Shown: positions 18,601 to 28,516, counted from the first letter of the stretch. The stretch: DNA of 64,000 bases from Citrobacter freundii (GCF_011077955.1 NZ_JAALBX010000006.1:62001-126000); one strand, 5' to 3'. The notes: generated by a model not told the origin, from the letters alone. Program-made: numbers and translations.

Positions 18601-18961
18601 GACGAAGCGAATCATCGCTTACCGGCGTACTCAGGTTGTTAAGCGCGTCCGTCGCCTGGCGCATTTTTTCCGGCGCCTGGGTAACCCGCTGCCGCAACTG
18701 CGCGGTTTCTTGCTTCACCAGCTCAATTTTATCGAGCGCGTCCAGCGTTTCTGTTAAATCCTGTTGGACCAGCTTATCCTGCGGGGAGAGGTTTTTTTGT
18801 TTCGTCAACGCATCAAGCTGGCTTTGAATATCAGCACGTTGGGGCAATTCGCCAGTGGCGGCGGCACTCGCTACGCTTGAGGAAAGCAGCGTCCCGGCAA
18901 AGAGAAGCCACACCAGTGCCATGACACAAGTTATTTTGCGAAAGTGAAAGTCGTGCTGCAT
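15608..18961 (-). CDS. mscK: Mechanosensitive channel MscK (KefA)
   Basis: Large K+-regulated MscS-family channel of 1117 aa (E. coli 1120). It begins with a signal sequence ending SVASAA near residue 34. A long periplasmic, Gln- and Leu-rich coiled-coil region follows (about 45-460), then multiple membrane segments. The C-terminal MscS core carries the pore helix and beta domain (GLGFGLQEIFGNFVSG, then RPVRIGDTVTIG). It protects against osmotic downshock. It lies 129 nt downstream of acrR on the same strand, as in E. coli, but the expected next genes (ybaM, priC) are absent and hmp lies there instead. Confidence 0.97.
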   Translation of the reverse strand: MQHDFHFRKITCVMALVWLLFAGTLLSSSVASAAATGELPQRADIQSQLDALTKQKNLSPQDKLVQQDLTETLDALDKIELVKQETAQLRQRVTQAPEKMRQATDALNNLSTPVSDDSLRQSFKSMSLRQLEARTSSLVDELQNAQNDLSTFNTQLVALQTQPERVQNAMSTASQQLQQIRNRLNGNAPGESPLRQTQQTLLLVQQVLLNAQIEQQRKSLEGNTALQDSLQKQRDYTTAHINQLEHQLQLLQEAANIKRLSLTEKTAQEAVTPDDASSLQNNPLVKQELEINHQLSQRLISATENGNALVQQNIKVKNWLDRALQSERTLKEQISVLKGSLLLSRILYQQQQTLPSADELEDMTNRIADLRLEQFDLNQKRDALFQNDAFVAKLEEGHQNEVNSEVHDTLLQLVDMRRELLDQLNKQLGNQLMMAINLQINQQQLMSVSKSLRQMLTQQIFWVNSNRPMGWDWIKAFPSAVHDQVKAMKLTVNWKKAWPSVAVAFLAGLPLLLIAGLIRWRFSWMKQYLAKLASEVGQLRNDSQLHTPKAILINFIRALPVCLIILACGLILLFMQINISDLLWAFSKKLAMFWLVFGVCWRVLEKDGMAVSHFNMPSKLTSHWRRQIVRVSLALLPLLFWSVVAEMSPLNLMDDVLGQFVVFVNLLIIAALIWPMCRESWHDKESHTMRLVTITVLALVPIMLLVLTVTGYFYTTLRLAGRWIDTVYLVIIWNLLYQTVLRGLSVAARRIAYRRAVARRQNMVKEGAEGAEPVEEPPLGLDQVNQQTLRLTMLTLFALFGVVFWAIWSDLITVFAYLDSVVLWNYSGTEAGVEVMKHVTMGSLLFALAAFAVAWALIRNLPGLLEVLVLSRLHMRQGTSYAITTILNYIIIGVGAMTIFGSLGVSWDKLQWLAAALSVGLGFGLQEIFGNFVSGLIILFERPVRIGDTVTIGTFSGTVSKIRIRATTITDFDRKEVIIPNKAFVTERLINWSLTDTITRVVIRIGVAYGSDLDKVKAILLKAAMDHPKVMHDPEPSVFFTTFGASTLDHELRLYVRELRDRSYTVDELNRTIDRLCRENDISIAFNQLEVHLHNKDGEQFTEVKRDLNNGAEPAAL

Positions 18962-19090
18962 AGTTTTAAATGAATGATGTCTGAGCCGAGAGTAAATCGG
19001 GGAAAGTATGTGACGTCAGGATACCACGGGACAGGGGCGCAGAATAGCAAGGCCGCAGGCTTAGGGAGAAATCCGACTAACGCCCGCTTT

Positions 19091-19735
19091 TTAGCTCTGG
19101 GATGGTTTAAGCAGTGTCGGGCAGTGTTGATACATTTCGATAAGGATATCCACAAAGCTGCGCGCTTCCGATTGCAAATCAAAAGATTGTGGCGCGAATA
19201 ACCAATTTTCCATCAGCCCGGTGATATAACTGCGCATCAGGATAGCCGCACGGCGAATGTTAAGGGTTTTCGGAAGTAAGTTCTTTGCGATACAGTTAGT
19301 TAATGCTTGTTCTATGCGGTCATTACTGGCCATACAATATTCACGATGGAGCTGTTGCACTTTTACCATTTCGCCAACAAACTCACATTTGTGAAAGATA
19401 ATTTCCATCATCAACCGTCGGCGCTCATCTGAAACAGTAGCTTCAAGAACATAAGCTAGAATTTCCTTTAATACAGACAGTGGATCGTCGGGATATTTTG
19501 CCTGATACTCTGACTCAAGATCGCCGATACTGGACTCTGACAACTCCCAGATTTCACTAAACAAATCGGACTTGTTTTTAAAGTGCCAATAAATGGCACC
19601 GCGCGTAACACCAGCAGCCTGGGCGATATCTGCCAGTGACGTGGCCGAAACACCTTGTTGGGAAAACAGACGAATCGCCACATCTAATATGTGGTTTCGG
19701 GTTTCCAGAGCCTGTTGTTTGGTTTTTCGTGCCAT
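19091..19735 (-). CDS. acrR: TetR-family repressor of acrAB
   Basis: Multidrug-binding repressor of 214 aa. The TetR helix-turn-helix lies at about residues 25-50 ([21 protein letters not shown] pattern, conserved A, G, Y and W). The C-terminal part binds drugs. It is divergent from acrA, with its palindromic operator between them at 19764-19787. mscK follows on the same strand. No truncation or frameshift is seen, so repression should be functional. Confidence 0.97.
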   Translation of the reverse strand: MARKTKQQALETRNHILDVAIRLFSQQGVSATSLADIAQAAGVTRGAIYWHFKNKSDLFSEIWELSESSIGDLESEYQAKYPDDPLSVLKEILAYVLEATVSDERRRLMMEIIFHKCEFVGEMVKVQQLHREYCMASNDRIEQALTNCIAKNLLPKTLNIRRAAILMRSYITGLMENWLFAPQSFDLQSEARSFVDILIEMYQHCPTLLKPSQS

Positions 19736-19763
19736 ATGTGTGTGAATTTACAAGGGTCAGATT

Positions 19764-19787
19764 TACATACATTTATGAATGTATGTA
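19764..19787. promoter_or_regulatory. AcrR operator
   Basis: A 24-bp inverted repeat with arms tacatacatt and aatgtatgta, almost identical to the E. coli AcrR site, in the 143-bp acrR-acrA gap. It should control both divergent transcripts. Confidence 0.93.
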
Positions 19788-19878
19788 CCATATCACGACC
19801 ATAATTTGAACGCAGCAATGGGTTTATGGACGTTTGATCCATCAATCAATTTTGAAATCGGACACTCGAGGTTTACCT

Positions 19879-21075
19879 ATGAACAAAAACAGAGGGTTAA
19901 CGCCTCTGGCGGTCGTTCTGATGCTCTCAGGCAGCTTAGCGCTAACAGGATGTGACGACAAACAGGGGCAACAGCAGGCGCAACATACGCCCGAAGTCGG
20001 CGTGGTCACGCTGAAAAGCGAACCTCTACCTATTACTACTGAGCTTTCGGGGCGTACCAGCGCATACCGCATAGCAGAAGTCCGTCCGCAGGTGAGCGGT
20101 ATCATCCTGAAACGCAATTTCGTGGAAGGGAGCGATATCGAAGCGGGTGTCTCCCTTTATCAGATTGATCCGGCAACGTATCAGGCATCTTACGAGAGCG
20201 CGAAAGGCGATCTGGCTCGCGCTCAGGCAAGCGCGAATATCGCGCAGCTCACGCTAAGACGTTATCAGAAACTGATTGGCACCAAATACATCAGCCAACA
20301 AGATTTTGATAACGCCCAGGCGGAAGCGCAACAGGCAAACGCGGCCGTGGTGGCGGCGAAAGCAGCGGTAGAAACCGCACGCATTAATCTCGCCTATACC
20401 AAAGTCACATCGCCTATCGCCGGTCGTATTGGCAAATCCTCGGTCACGGAAGGCGCGCTGGTGCAAAACGGCCAGGCGAACGCACTGGCTACCGTTCAGC
20501 AACTTGACCCTATCTATGTCGATGTTACCCAGTCCAGTAATGATTTTCTGCGCCTGAAGCAGGAACTGGCGAGCGGCAAGCTGAAACAAGAGAACGGCAA
20601 AGCGAAGGTTAAGTTGATCACCTCCGACGGCCTTCAGTTCGATCAGGAAGGCACGCTGGAATTCTCTGATCTGACGGTGGATCAAACTACCGGCTCGATT
20701 ACGTTACGCGCACTGTTCCCGAACCCCAATCACAGCTTACTGCCTGGCATGTTTGTCAGGGCACGTCTTGAAGAAGGCATCAACCCTGAGGCGATTCTGG
20801 TTCCACAACAGGGTGTGACCCGTACGCCGCGCGGTGATGCTTCTGTCATGTTAGTTGGCGAAGGCGACAAAGTAGAAGTACGTAAAGTCACCGCAACCCA
20901 GGCCATTGGGGATAAATGGCTCGTGACTGAAGGCCTGAAAACAGGCGATCGCGTGATTATTACCGGTTTGCAAAAAGTTCGTCCTGGCGCACAGGTGAAA
21001 GTTCAGGAAGTGAAGGCGGATGCGGACAAACAATCCGCTCAAGCTAATGCAGCGCCAGAACAACCGAAGTCTTAA
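19879..21075 (+). CDS. acrA: Multidrug efflux periplasmic adaptor AcrA
   Basis: Membrane-fusion lipoprotein (398 aa) linking AcrB to TolC. The signal peptide has a lipobox LALTGC, so Cys25 would be lipidated. The order of lipoyl, alpha-hairpin (about 95-165, Ala/Gln-rich heptads), beta-barrel and membrane-proximal domains is conserved. The start ATG has gagg upstream; a longer frame from 19834 is not conserved. First gene of acrAB, 22 nt before acrB. Confidence 0.98.
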   Translation: MNKNRGLTPLAVVLMLSGSLALTGCDDKQGQQQAQHTPEVGVVTLKSEPLPITTELSGRTSAYRIAEVRPQVSGIILKRNFVEGSDIEAGVSLYQIDPATYQASYESAKGDLARAQASANIAQLTLRRYQKLIGTKYISQQDFDNAQAEAQQANAAVVAAKAAVETARINLAYTKVTSPIAGRIGKSSVTEGALVQNGQANALATVQQLDPIYVDVTQSSNDFLRLKQELASGKLKQENGKAKVKLITSDGLQFDQEGTLEFSDLTVDQTTGSITLRALFPNPNHSLLPGMFVRARLEEGINPEAILVPQQGVTRTPRGDASVMLVGEGDKVEVRKVTATQAIGDKWLVTEGLKTGDRVIITGLQKVRPGAQVKVQEVKADADKQSAQANAAPEQPKS

Positions 21076-21097
21076 CTTAAACAGGAGCCGTTAAGAC

Positions 21098-24000
21098 ATG
21101 GCTAAGTTTTTTATCGATCGCCCTATTTTTGCGTGGGTCATCGCCATCATTATCATGCTGGCAGGTGGTCTTGCGATCATGAAGCTGCCCGTGGCGCAGT
21201 ATCCTACGATCGCGCCGCCGGCCATTCAGATCTCCGCCATGTACCCTGGCGCCGATGCGAAAACCGTGCAGGATACGGTTACGCAGGTTATCGAACAGAA
21301 CATGAACGGTATCGATAATCTGTTGTATATGTCCTCAACCAGCGACTCGGCAGGTACGGTGCAAATCACCATTACCTTCGATTCCGGAACGGATGCGGAT
21401 ATCGCTCAGGTACAGGTGCAGAACAAACTCCAACTGGCGATGCCATTGCTGCCGCAAGAAGTACAGCAGCAAGGCGTGAGCGTTGAGAAATCATCCAGTA
21501 GCTTCCTGATGGTTGTCGGGATGATTTCTACCGACGGTTCAATGAAACAGGAAGATATCGCCGACTACGTGGGCGCGACGGTGAAGGATCCTATCAGCCG
21601 TACCACAGGCGTGGGCGACGTTCAGCTGTTCGGCGCGCAGTATGCGATGCGTATCTGGATGGACCCGAACAAACTCAACAACTTCCAGTTAACGCCGGTT
21701 GATGTCATCACTGCAATCAGAGCGCAGAACGCCCAGGTCGCAGCAGGCCAGCTCGGCGGCACGCCGCCGGTGAAAGGCCAGCAGTTGAACGCCTCTATCA
21801 TCGCTCAGACCCGTCTCACCTCGGCAGATGAGTTCAGCAAAATCTTGCTGAAAGTGAATCAGGATGGTTCACAGGTTCGCCTGCGCGACGTGGCGAAAGT
21901 CGAGTTGGGCGGCGAGAGCTATGACGTTATTGCGCGTTATAACGGCCAACCGGCTGCCGGTCTGGGTATCAAACTGGCAACCGGCGCGAACGCGCTGGAT
22001 ACCGCAGCCGCGGTGCGCCAAACCATCGAGAAGATGAAGCCGTTCTTCCCGCGCGGTCTTGAAGTGGTCTATCCGTACGACACCACGCCGTTCGTTAAAA
22101 TTTCCATTAACGAAGTGGTGAAAACGCTGGTCGAAGCGATCGTGCTGGTATTCCTCGTCATGTACCTGTTCTTGCAGAACTTCCGCGCGACGCTTATCCC
22201 AACCATTGCGGTACCGGTGGTACTGCTTGGGACCTTCGCCATTCTTGCCGCGTTCGGGTTCTCGATAAATACCCTGACGATGTTCGGTATGGTGCTGGCG
22301 ATAGGTCTGCTGGTGGATGACGCCATCGTGGTGGTCGAGAACGTTGAGCGCGTGATGGCGGAGGAAGGATTACCGCCAAAAGAAGCCACGCGCAAATCCA
22401 TGAGCCAGATTCAGGGTGCATTGGTGGGTATCGCCATGGTGCTGTCGGCGGTATTTATTCCGATGGCGTTCTTCGGCGGTTCAACCGGCGCAATTTACCG
22501 TCAGTTCTCCATCACGATTGTTTCCGCCATGGTGCTGTCGGTGCTGGTGGCATTGATTCTGACCCCTGCGCTGTGCGCCACGATGCTCAAACCTATCGCG
22601 AAAGGCGATCACGGCGAAGGCAAAAAAGGCTTCTTCGGTTGGTTTAACCGGATGTTCGATAAGAGCACCCACCACTATACCGACAGCGTAGGGAACATTC
22701 TGCGCAGTACTGGCCGTTATCTGTTGCTGTATCTGCTGATAGTCGGCGGCATGGCGTTTCTGTTTATTAAACTGCCAAGCTCCTTCCTGCCGGCAGAAGA
22801 CCAGGGTGTCTTCCTGACCATCGCGCAGTTACCTGCCGGGGCAACACAGGAACGTACCCAGAAAGTACTGGATGAAGTCACCGATTACTACCTGACCAAA
22901 GAAAAAGCTAACGTAAACTCGGTGTTTACCGTTAACGGCTTCGGCTTCTCCGGGCGTGGTCAGAACACCGGTCTGGCGTTTATCTCTCTGAAAAACTGGG
23001 ATGAGCGTCCTGGCGCTGAAAACAAAGTGGAAGCGATTACCGGTCGCGCCATGGGTCGTTTCTCGCAGATCAAAGATGCGATGGTGTTTGCGTTTAACCT
23101 GCCGGCGATTGTGGAGCTGGGTACGGCCACGGGTTTTGACTTCCAGTTAATCGACCAGGCTGACCTGGGCCACGAAAAGCTGACCCAGGCGCGTAACCAG
23201 TTGTTAGGCGAAGTGGCTAAACATCCGGATCTCTTGGCTGGGGTTCGTCCTAACGGTCTTGAGGATACGCCGCAGTACAAAATCGATATCGATCAGGAAA
23301 AAGCGCAAGCATTGGGCGTGTCTATTAGCGACATTAACACCACGCTTGGCTCGGCCTGGGGCGGTAGCTATGTAAACGACTTTATCGACCGTGGTCGCGT
23401 GAAGAAAGTTTACGTCATGTCCCAAGCGGAATACCGCATGTTGCCGGAAGATCTTAATTACTGGTACGTGCGTAATGGCGACGGGCAAATGGTGTCGTTC
23501 GCGGCCTTCTCCACGGCGCACTGGGAATATGGGTCGCCGCGTCTGGAGCGCTATAACGGTCTTCCTTCCATGGAGATTCTTGGTGAAGCTGTCCCGGGCA
23601 AGAGTACGGGTGAAGCCATGAATATGATGGAAGAGCTGGCCAGCAAACTGCCTACCGGCATCGGCTATGACTGGACGGGGATGTCCTATCAGGAACGTCT
23701 GTCAGGCAACCAGGCCCCTGCCCTGTATGCGATTTCGCTTATTGTGGTATTCCTCTGTCTGGCGGCGCTGTATGAAAGCTGGTCTATTCCGTTCTCGGTC
23801 ATGCTGGTCGTTCCGCTCGGTGTTATCGGCGCATTGTTGGCCGCGACGTTCCGTGGTCTGAATAATGACGTTTACTTCCAGGTGGGACTGTTGACAACCA
23901 TTGGCCTGTCGGCGAAGAACGCCATACTGATTGTGGAATTCGCCAAAGATCTGATGGATAAAGAAGGCAAAGGTCTCGTGGAAGCGACGCTTGAAGCAGT

Positions 24001-24247
24001 CCGTATGCGTCTGCGTCCGATTCTGATGACGTCTCTGGCATTTATCCTCGGGGTTATGCCACTGGTTATCAGCTCCGGTGCTGGCTCCGGCGCGCAGAAC
24101 GCCGTTGGTACCGGCGTAATGGGCGGGATGGTCACTGCGACAATTCTGGCTATCTTCTTCGTTCCGGTATTCTTTGTGGTGGTTCGTCGACGCTTTGGTC
24201 GTAAAAGCGAAGATATAGAACACACCCATCCGGTGAAACACTCCTGA
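21098..24247 (+). CDS. acrB: RND multidrug efflux transporter AcrB
   Basis: Proton-driven inner-membrane pump of 1049 aa, trimeric with AcrA and TolC; exports antibiotics, dyes, bile salts and detergents. The proton-relay residues Asp407/Asp408 are in [16 protein letters not shown], and Lys940 in [15 protein letters not shown]. Twelve membrane segments and two large periplasmic loops are present in the usual order. A strong terminator follows at 24250-24276. Confidence 0.98.
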   Translation: MAKFFIDRPIFAWVIAIIIMLAGGLAIMKLPVAQYPTIAPPAIQISAMYPGADAKTVQDTVTQVIEQNMNGIDNLLYMSSTSDSAGTVQITITFDSGTDADIAQVQVQNKLQLAMPLLPQEVQQQGVSVEKSSSSFLMVVGMISTDGSMKQEDIADYVGATVKDPISRTTGVGDVQLFGAQYAMRIWMDPNKLNNFQLTPVDVITAIRAQNAQVAAGQLGGTPPVKGQQLNASIIAQTRLTSADEFSKILLKVNQDGSQVRLRDVAKVELGGESYDVIARYNGQPAAGLGIKLATGANALDTAAAVRQTIEKMKPFFPRGLEVVYPYDTTPFVKISINEVVKTLVEAIVLVFLVMYLFLQNFRATLIPTIAVPVVLLGTFAILAAFGFSINTLTMFGMVLAIGLLVDDAIVVVENVERVMAEEGLPPKEATRKSMSQIQGALVGIAMVLSAVFIPMAFFGGSTGAIYRQFSITIVSAMVLSVLVALILTPALCATMLKPIAKGDHGEGKKGFFGWFNRMFDKSTHHYTDSVGNILRSTGRYLLLYLLIVGGMAFLFIKLPSSFLPAEDQGVFLTIAQLPAGATQERTQKVLDEVTDYYLTKEKANVNSVFTVNGFGFSGRGQNTGLAFISLKNWDERPGAENKVEAITGRAMGRFSQIKDAMVFAFNLPAIVELGTATGFDFQLIDQADLGHEKLTQARNQLLGEVAKHPDLLAGVRPNGLEDTPQYKIDIDQEKAQALGVSISDINTTLGSAWGGSYVNDFIDRGRVKKVYVMSQAEYRMLPEDLNYWYVRNGDGQMVSFAAFSTAHWEYGSPRLERYNGLPSMEILGEAVPGKSTGEAMNMMEELASKLPTGIGYDWTGMSYQERLSGNQAPALYAISLIVVFLCLAALYESWSIPFSVMLVVPLGVIGALLAATFRGLNNDVYFQVGLLTTIGLSAKNAILIVEFAKDLMDKEGKGLVEATLEAVRMRLRPILMTSLAFILGVMPLVISSGAGSGAQNAVGTGVMGGMVTATILAIFFVPVFFVVVRRRFGRKSEDIEHTHPVKHS

Positions 24248-24249
24248 TA

Positions 24250-24276
24250 AAAAGGCCGCGCAAGCGGCCTTTTTTA
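24250..24276 (+). terminator. acrAB terminator
   Basis: Stem aaaggccgc/gcggccttt followed by T6, three bases after the acrB stop. Confidence 0.92.
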
Positions 24277-24721
24277 TGATTTAAAATCGTTACGTAAACA
24301 TCCATTTATAAAGTGTATCAATGTCGCCTTATCATTGATTAAAACAAACAGCAAGGTTGAATAAAGGCCATTTATCTTGCCTTTTATTAAGGTAGCCGCG
24401 GCCAGTTATCCAATTTATTCAGGAATATTCCTGGAAGTTAAAAGATGATTAAAAGTACTACCAACCTTTATTGAAATTTCTTTTTATCGACTATAATCTT
24501 ATTGAAGCGTCACTCTCACCTGAAAGTATTACTCTTATCGCAACGCCTGTAACAAACTGCATGAAATGTAATTTTTCGTAATAGCGCAGGGTAAAACCGA
24601 TGGTGGTGATTTATAGTTTAATTAGATTGAAACCGGAGTACTCAATCCCCATTTATCTAAGTGTGTTACCCCTGTCGTGTTAAGTCTCAGAAAATTTTTT
24701 CGCTAAAAAGGGGGATGCGTT
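24277..24721. other. AT-rich gap between acrB and tomB
   Basis: About 445 bp with no open frame of note and a visibly higher AT content than acrB. It should hold the tomB-hha promoter and upstream control sequences, and such AT-rich DNA is a typical target of H-NS/Hha. No specific operator was identified. Confidence 0.6.
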
Positions 24722-25096
24722 ATGGACGAATACTCACCAAAACGGCATGATATAGCCCAGCTAAAATTCCTGTGTGAAAATCTCTATCATGACAGCCTGA
24801 TGACCCTTGGTGACAGCAATCATGGTTGGGTAAACGATCCAACCTCGGCCATCAACCTACAGTTAAATGAATTGATTGAGCATATTGCGAGTTTTGCGCT
24901 TAATTACAAAATAAAGTATGACGAAGACAACGCGTTGATTGAACAAGTTGACGAATATCTGGACGATACCTTCATGTTGTTCAGTAACTATGGTATTAGC
25001 GCTCAGGATTTACAGAAATGGCGCAAATCGGGTAATCGTTTGTTTCGCTGTTTCATCAACGTCAGTAAGGCCAACCCTGTGAGCCTATCTTTTTAA
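24722..25096 (+). CDS. tomB: Hha toxicity modulator TomB
   Basis: Small acidic cytosolic protein (124 aa) that counteracts Hha toxicity and biofilm effects. It closely matches E. coli TomB (YbaJ), including Cys18, the residue reported to be needed for oxygen-dependent oxidation of Hha. Good ribosome site aaaaggggg upstream. It precedes hha by 28 nt in one operon, the usual order of this antitoxin-like/toxin-like pair. Confidence 0.95.
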
Positions 25097-25124
25097 AATT
25101 ATTACAATCACTTACGGTGAAATT

Positions 25125-25343
25125 ATGTCAGAAAAAGCCTTAACGAAAACTGATTATCTAATGCGTTTACGACGCTGCCAGACTATTGATACGCTTGAAA
25201 GAGTTATTGAAAAAAATAAATACGAATTATCGGACAACGAACTGGCGGTATTTTATTCAGCAGCCGATCATCGTCTTGCCGAACTTACGATGAATAAGCT
25301 TTATGATAAAATACCGTCTTCTGTGTGGAAATTTATTCGTTAA
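25125..25343 (+). CDS. hha: Haemolysin expression-modulating protein Hha
   Basis: Nucleoid-associated regulator of 72 aa (YmoA/Hha family) that binds H-NS and helps silence AT-rich genes. The sequence from [19 protein letters not shown] to the end agrees with the E. coli protein. Second gene of tomB-hha. Confidence 0.97.
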
Positions 25344-25808
25344 TTATCCCTTATGATTTGCCCCTAATATTGGTATGACGCGATAAAAGATACTTTTAAA
25401 AGGCATACCTGCAGTCTTTTTTCACCTGACAATCAGCGATACCCAGAAGCACCGCTTCCTCGTGTTAACGCTGACATTTTGTGTTCACTCCTGGCTTGAA
25501 AGGATGCCGTCATGAGTGAACAGGCAGCGATGCCGTTGATGAGTAACGGCATTAATCCTGTTAATCACTGACGTTGTCATGCCGCGCTGTCATCACTCCC
25601 GCCAGATGCTGTACTCATCAATTTACACCGGTTGCGCTGGTATGTTGCGCTGCTTTCCGGGGTATGCCAGTTTAAGCAAAAGTGAGCGGTATGTAAGTAA
25701 AGGGTAAACTGTTATACTTTTTTTAACGTCGTCTGTTACTGTTGATCTCTTCCATGCCTGACTACAATACAGTCGTCCTCCTTCCCGTTGCTATCTTGTA
25801 GGCTTAGA
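25344..25808. other. Gap between hha and ylaC
   Basis: 465 bp. In E. coli maa (maltose O-acetyltransferase) lies hereabouts; here there is no such gene and I saw no recognisable remnant. A 19-codon frame with a plausible ribosome site is at 25512-25571. An AT-rich stretch near 25710-25735 (gttatacttttttt) may hold the ylaC promoter. Confidence 0.5.
25512..25571 (+). CDS. Possible 19-aa small protein
   Basis: ATG-started frame MSEQAAMPLMSNGINPVNH with gaaagg 8 nt upstream, alone in the hha-ylaC gap. It has no recognised homologue, is hydrophilic to neutral and may be spurious. Listed only because nothing else occupies the stretch. Confidence 0.2.
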   Translation: MSEQAAMPLMSNGINPVNH

Positions 25809-26279
25809 ATGACGGAAATACAGCACCTGCTTAATGAAACCATCAACACGTTAAATCACGAAGAAAAACGTGATAACCGCCCGCGCTTTAGCATCAGCTT
25901 TATTCGCACTCATCCGTGGCTTTTTGTCGCTATGTATATCGGTTGGTTCGCCACGCTTATCGTGATGCTGCAATCAGACACGCTGGCTGACTCTGTCTGG
26001 TTGCTGGTTGTGTTGTTTGTACTGATGAATGGCTTTTTCTTTTTTGACGTCAATCCCCGTTATAAATTCGAGGATATCGATGTGCTGGATTTGCGGGTCT
26101 GCTACAACGGTGAATGGTATAACACCCGCGATGTGCCCACGTCGCTGATAGAGGCTATTCTTCACTCGCCGCGCGTTGACGACGAGAAAAAATCGCAGCT
26201 TAGTGCAATGGTCAGTAGAAAAGGCAATCTTTCCTTCTACGACATCTATTCGCTCGATAAACCTCAAAAAGCGTCGTAA
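25809..26279 (+). CDS. ylaC: YlaC family inner-membrane protein
   Basis: Protein of 156 aa of unknown function, matching E. coli YlaC. Two membrane segments lie at about residues 38-57 and 62-80 (the second Phe-rich, NGFFFFDV), followed by a soluble C-terminal domain with [18 protein letters not shown]. The start MTEIQHLL is preferred over an upstream start at 25788 by comparison. A bidirectional terminator separates it from rpmJ2. Confidence 0.93.
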   Translation: MTEIQHLLNETINTLNHEEKRDNRPRFSISFIRTHPWLFVAMYIGWFATLIVMLQSDTLADSVWLLVVLFVLMNGFFFFDVNPRYKFEDIDVLDLRVCYNGEWYNTRDVPTSLIEAILHSPRVDDEKKSQLSAMVSRKGNLSFYDIYSLDKPQKAS

Positions 26280-26284
26280 AAAAA

Positions 26285-26303
26285 GAGCCTGCAAAGCAGG
26301 CTC
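26285..26303. terminator. Terminator between ylaC and rpmJ2
   Basis: Perfect hairpin gagcctgcaaagcaggctc with an A tract before it (good for the minus-strand rpmE2-rpmJ2 transcript). The T tract on the plus side is weak. Confidence 0.8.
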
Positions 26304-26309
26304 TGGCTG

Positions 26310-26450
26310 TTACCTTTTCTTCTTTCTTCCCTGAACGGCTTTAAAGCGCGGATTTGACTTACAAATCACGTATAAACGCCCTTTGCGCTTCACTATCTGG
26401 CAGTCCAGATGACGCTGTTTCGCGCTTCTTAACGAATTCAAAACCTGCAT
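26310..26450 (-). CDS. rpmJ2: Alternative ribosomal protein bL36 (YkgO type)
   Basis: Zinc-independent paralogue of ribosomal protein L36, 46 aa ([14 protein letters not shown]... ending QGRKKKR). Unlike the zinc-binding form it lacks the C-x2-C-x12-C-x4-H ribbon; only isolated Cys17 and Cys30 remain. It replaces the zinc form during zinc shortage, freeing zinc. It starts 2 nt after the rpmE2 stop, so the two are translationally coupled and under the Zur box at 26728-26743. Confidence 0.95.
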   Translation of the reverse strand: MQVLNSLRSAKQRHLDCQIVKRKGRLYVICKSNPRFKAVQGRKKKR

Positions 26451-26452
26451 GA

Positions 26453-26713
26453 TTACGCCTTTTTATCATTGAAAAATCGGCCAAAACGTTGCTGAAAACG
26501 TGCGGCGCTGCCTTCTGTCGTAAAGCTTTTCTGCTTACCGGTGTAATAAGGATGCGATGCCGAAGAAACCTCAATGGTCACGTAAGGATAAGTCACTCCG
26601 TCTCGCTCAATTTCACGATCGGTTTTGATCGTCGAGCCCACGAAGAAATACTCATTCGCGCTGGTATCGTGGAAGACGACCGTACGATAATGAGGATGGA
26701 TTGTCGCTTTCAT
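26453..26713 (-). CDS. rpmE2: Alternative ribosomal protein bL31 (YkgM type)
   Basis: Type B L31 of 86 aa ([18 protein letters not shown]...). The zinc-binding cysteines of the type A protein are absent; no Cys occurs in the sequence. Made when zinc is scarce, it displaces zinc-bound L31 from ribosomes. The ATG at 26713 was chosen; an in-frame GTG two codons upstream is not conserved. The Zur operator lies 15-30 nt upstream. Confidence 0.96.
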   Translation of the reverse strand: MKATIHPHYRTVVFHDTSANEYFFVGSTIKTDREIERDGVTYPYVTIEVSSASHPYYTGKQKSFTTEGSAARFQQRFGRFFNDKKA

Positions 26714-26727
26714 TACCACTCCAATTG

Positions 26728-26743
26728 TTATGTTATAACATTA
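26728..26743 (-). promoter_or_regulatory. Zur operator of rpmE2-rpmJ2
   Basis: Palindrome with core atgttataacat (perfect 12 bp, 26730-26741) in AT-rich flanks, matching the Zur consensus for ykgM. Located just upstream of the rpmE2 start, so zinc-bound Zur should block this operon. Confidence 0.88.
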
Positions 26744-26965
26744 GGTAATCTTACGCCGATTCATTTGCCGTTGCAAGTGACGCTCCTCCATCATTTCGCT
26801 GCCACACAAACAGGGGCCGTCTGCGGTTTTCCGGGATAGCCAGTTTCTGATTTTCAGACTCCCTAAGAAAAATCCCACGCTGGCATCTCGCAAAATTCCA
26901 TGCCCTTCGCTAAGCTCGCCATGCATGCAAAACCGTTATTACTCTCCTCAATTAAGGAACATAAG

Positions 26966-28516
26966 GTGACGACAAAACGTATGGTTATCCTGGTAACAGG
27001 TACGTTAATTGTGGCGGTTTTGTTGCCCGTGCTGCTGAGCATTTGGCTTGCGCATTATCAGGCGGAGCAGCGCTTTGATGAGGAGTTATCTGCCTATACT
27101 CGACGGATCAATACGGTCGCAAGCCAGGTGATTGATGAAGCTAAAAGCGCATTAAAAGACATTAATCGCGTTGATAGCGAGAAGTGCGATTTGGCGCATC
27201 TGCAAGCCATGCGCCGCGTGGCGTTCACGTATCGGTATATTCAGGAAGTGGCGTTTCTGAAAGGCTCTCAGGTTTTATGCTCATCGCTGGAAGAGGAAAG
27301 CCATATTTCATCTTTCCCGGAACCGGTGAAAATCAATAAAGAAGGTTATCGGATCTGGTTTACGCCCACGAACGATCAGGGCGTGAATCACTATATGATC
27401 GCCATGAGCTATGACGATCATATGGTCGTTGTCGATCCGCGCTCATTTATCGATGTTATTCCCTATGGCACCTGGCCTATTGAAGCCGCACTGGTAGGCT
27501 TAAGGCGTAACCTTGTCGTGGCGTCCAGCACCCCGCTCTCTACCACCGCCTGGAAAACGATTCAGGCGAATAATTTGTCCCGGTATGAAGAAGCAGAAAA
27601 TGTGTATTCAATATACCGCAACCAGCAGGCGAATTTTGCCGTGGTGGTATGGGCCTCCAGTCATCCGGTAAAAGCAACCACTCGCCAGCAGTTACTCTTG
27701 TGGCTCCCTGTCGGGATCCTGGTAAGCTTGTTGCTGGCCACCTTGTTGCTGCGTTTTATTAGACAGTTGCAATCCCCGCGCTATCGGTTAATGGACGCTA
27801 TTGCATCGCGTCAACTCACCGTGTGTTATCAACCAATTATGCGTTTACGCGATCGCAAATTCATTGGCGTCGAAGCGCTGGTACGCTGGCCGCAGACAGA
27901 TGGCAGCCAGTTAACGCCGGATATTTTTATTCCACTGGCCGAGCAAACCGGGCTTATTGGCGCAGTCACCCGCCTGGTTATTGAAAACGTGTTCAGCGAA
28001 TTGGGTGAATGGCTTCATCATCATCCCGATATTCATGTGTCTATCAATCTCGCGCCCCACGATTTGAAAAATGATGATGTCTTGCAGCTGTTAACTGCGC
28101 AATGCGAGCACTATCAAATACGCGCGCAGCAGATCGCCATTGAAATCACCGAGCGAGGATTCGCCGACCCCACCACCACCGCGCCCATTCTTAAACAATT
28201 TCGCGCAGCTGGTCATCCGGTGTATATCGATGATTTCGGAACGGGCTACTCCAGCCTGAGTTATCTACAACACCTTGATATTGACGTTTTGAAAATCGAT
28301 AAAGCGTTTGTCGATGCGCTGGAATTTAACACCGTTACGCCTCATATCATTGATATGGCAAAACACCTCAATCTTGAGATGGTGGCGGAGGGAATTGAAA
28401 CGGAAAAACAGGCCGAGTGGCTCCATAATCACGGCGTGCAGTTTGGCCAGGGTTGGCTGTTCAGTAAGGCGCTGAACGTCAATGAGCTTTGGGCATGGAG
28501 CCAAAAAGGCGACTGA
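26966..28516 (+). CDS. pdeB: c-di-GMP phosphodiesterase, CSS-motif EAL protein (PdeB/YlaB-like)
   Basis: Inner-membrane phosphodiesterase of about 517 aa hydrolysing c-di-GMP. Two membrane helices (about 6-28 and 248-268) enclose a periplasmic CSS-type sensor domain with paired cysteines (KCDLAH and VLCSSLE), which in this family sense disulfide state. The cytoplasmic EAL domain is intact: EALVRW, NLAP, EITERGF, DDFGTGYSS, LKIDKAF and EGIET. The GTG at 26966 after aaggaacataa was chosen because it matches the E. coli N terminus; the ATG at 26921 or 26981 is an alternative. It is divergent from rpmE2. Confidence 0.88.
   Translation: MTTKRMVILVTGTLIVAVLLPVLLSIWLAHYQAEQRFDEELSAYTRRINTVASQVIDEAKSALKDINRVDSEKCDLAHLQAMRRVAFTYRYIQEVAFLKGSQVLCSSLEEESHISSFPEPVKINKEGYRIWFTPTNDQGVNHYMIAMSYDDHMVVVDPRSFIDVIPYGTWPIEAALVGLRRNLVVASSTPLSTTAWKTIQANNLSRYEEAENVYSIYRNQQANFAVVVWASSHPVKATTRQQLLLWLPVGILVSLLLATLLLRFIRQLQSPRYRLMDAIASRQLTVCYQPIMRLRDRKFIGVEALVRWPQTDGSQLTPDIFIPLAEQTGLIGAVTRLVIENVFSELGEWLHHHPDIHVSINLAPHDLKNDDVLQLLTAQCEHYQIRAQQIAIEITERGFADPTTTAPILKQFRAAGHPVYIDDFGTGYSSLSYLQHLDIDVLKIDKAFVDALEFNTVTPHIIDMAKHLNLEMVAEGIETEKQAEWLHNHGVQFGQGWLFSKALNVNELWAWSQKGD

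Noticed and set aside
25344-25808. Possible maa pseudogene
   Set aside because: Translations in all frames showed no hexapeptide-repeat or acetyltransferase segments.
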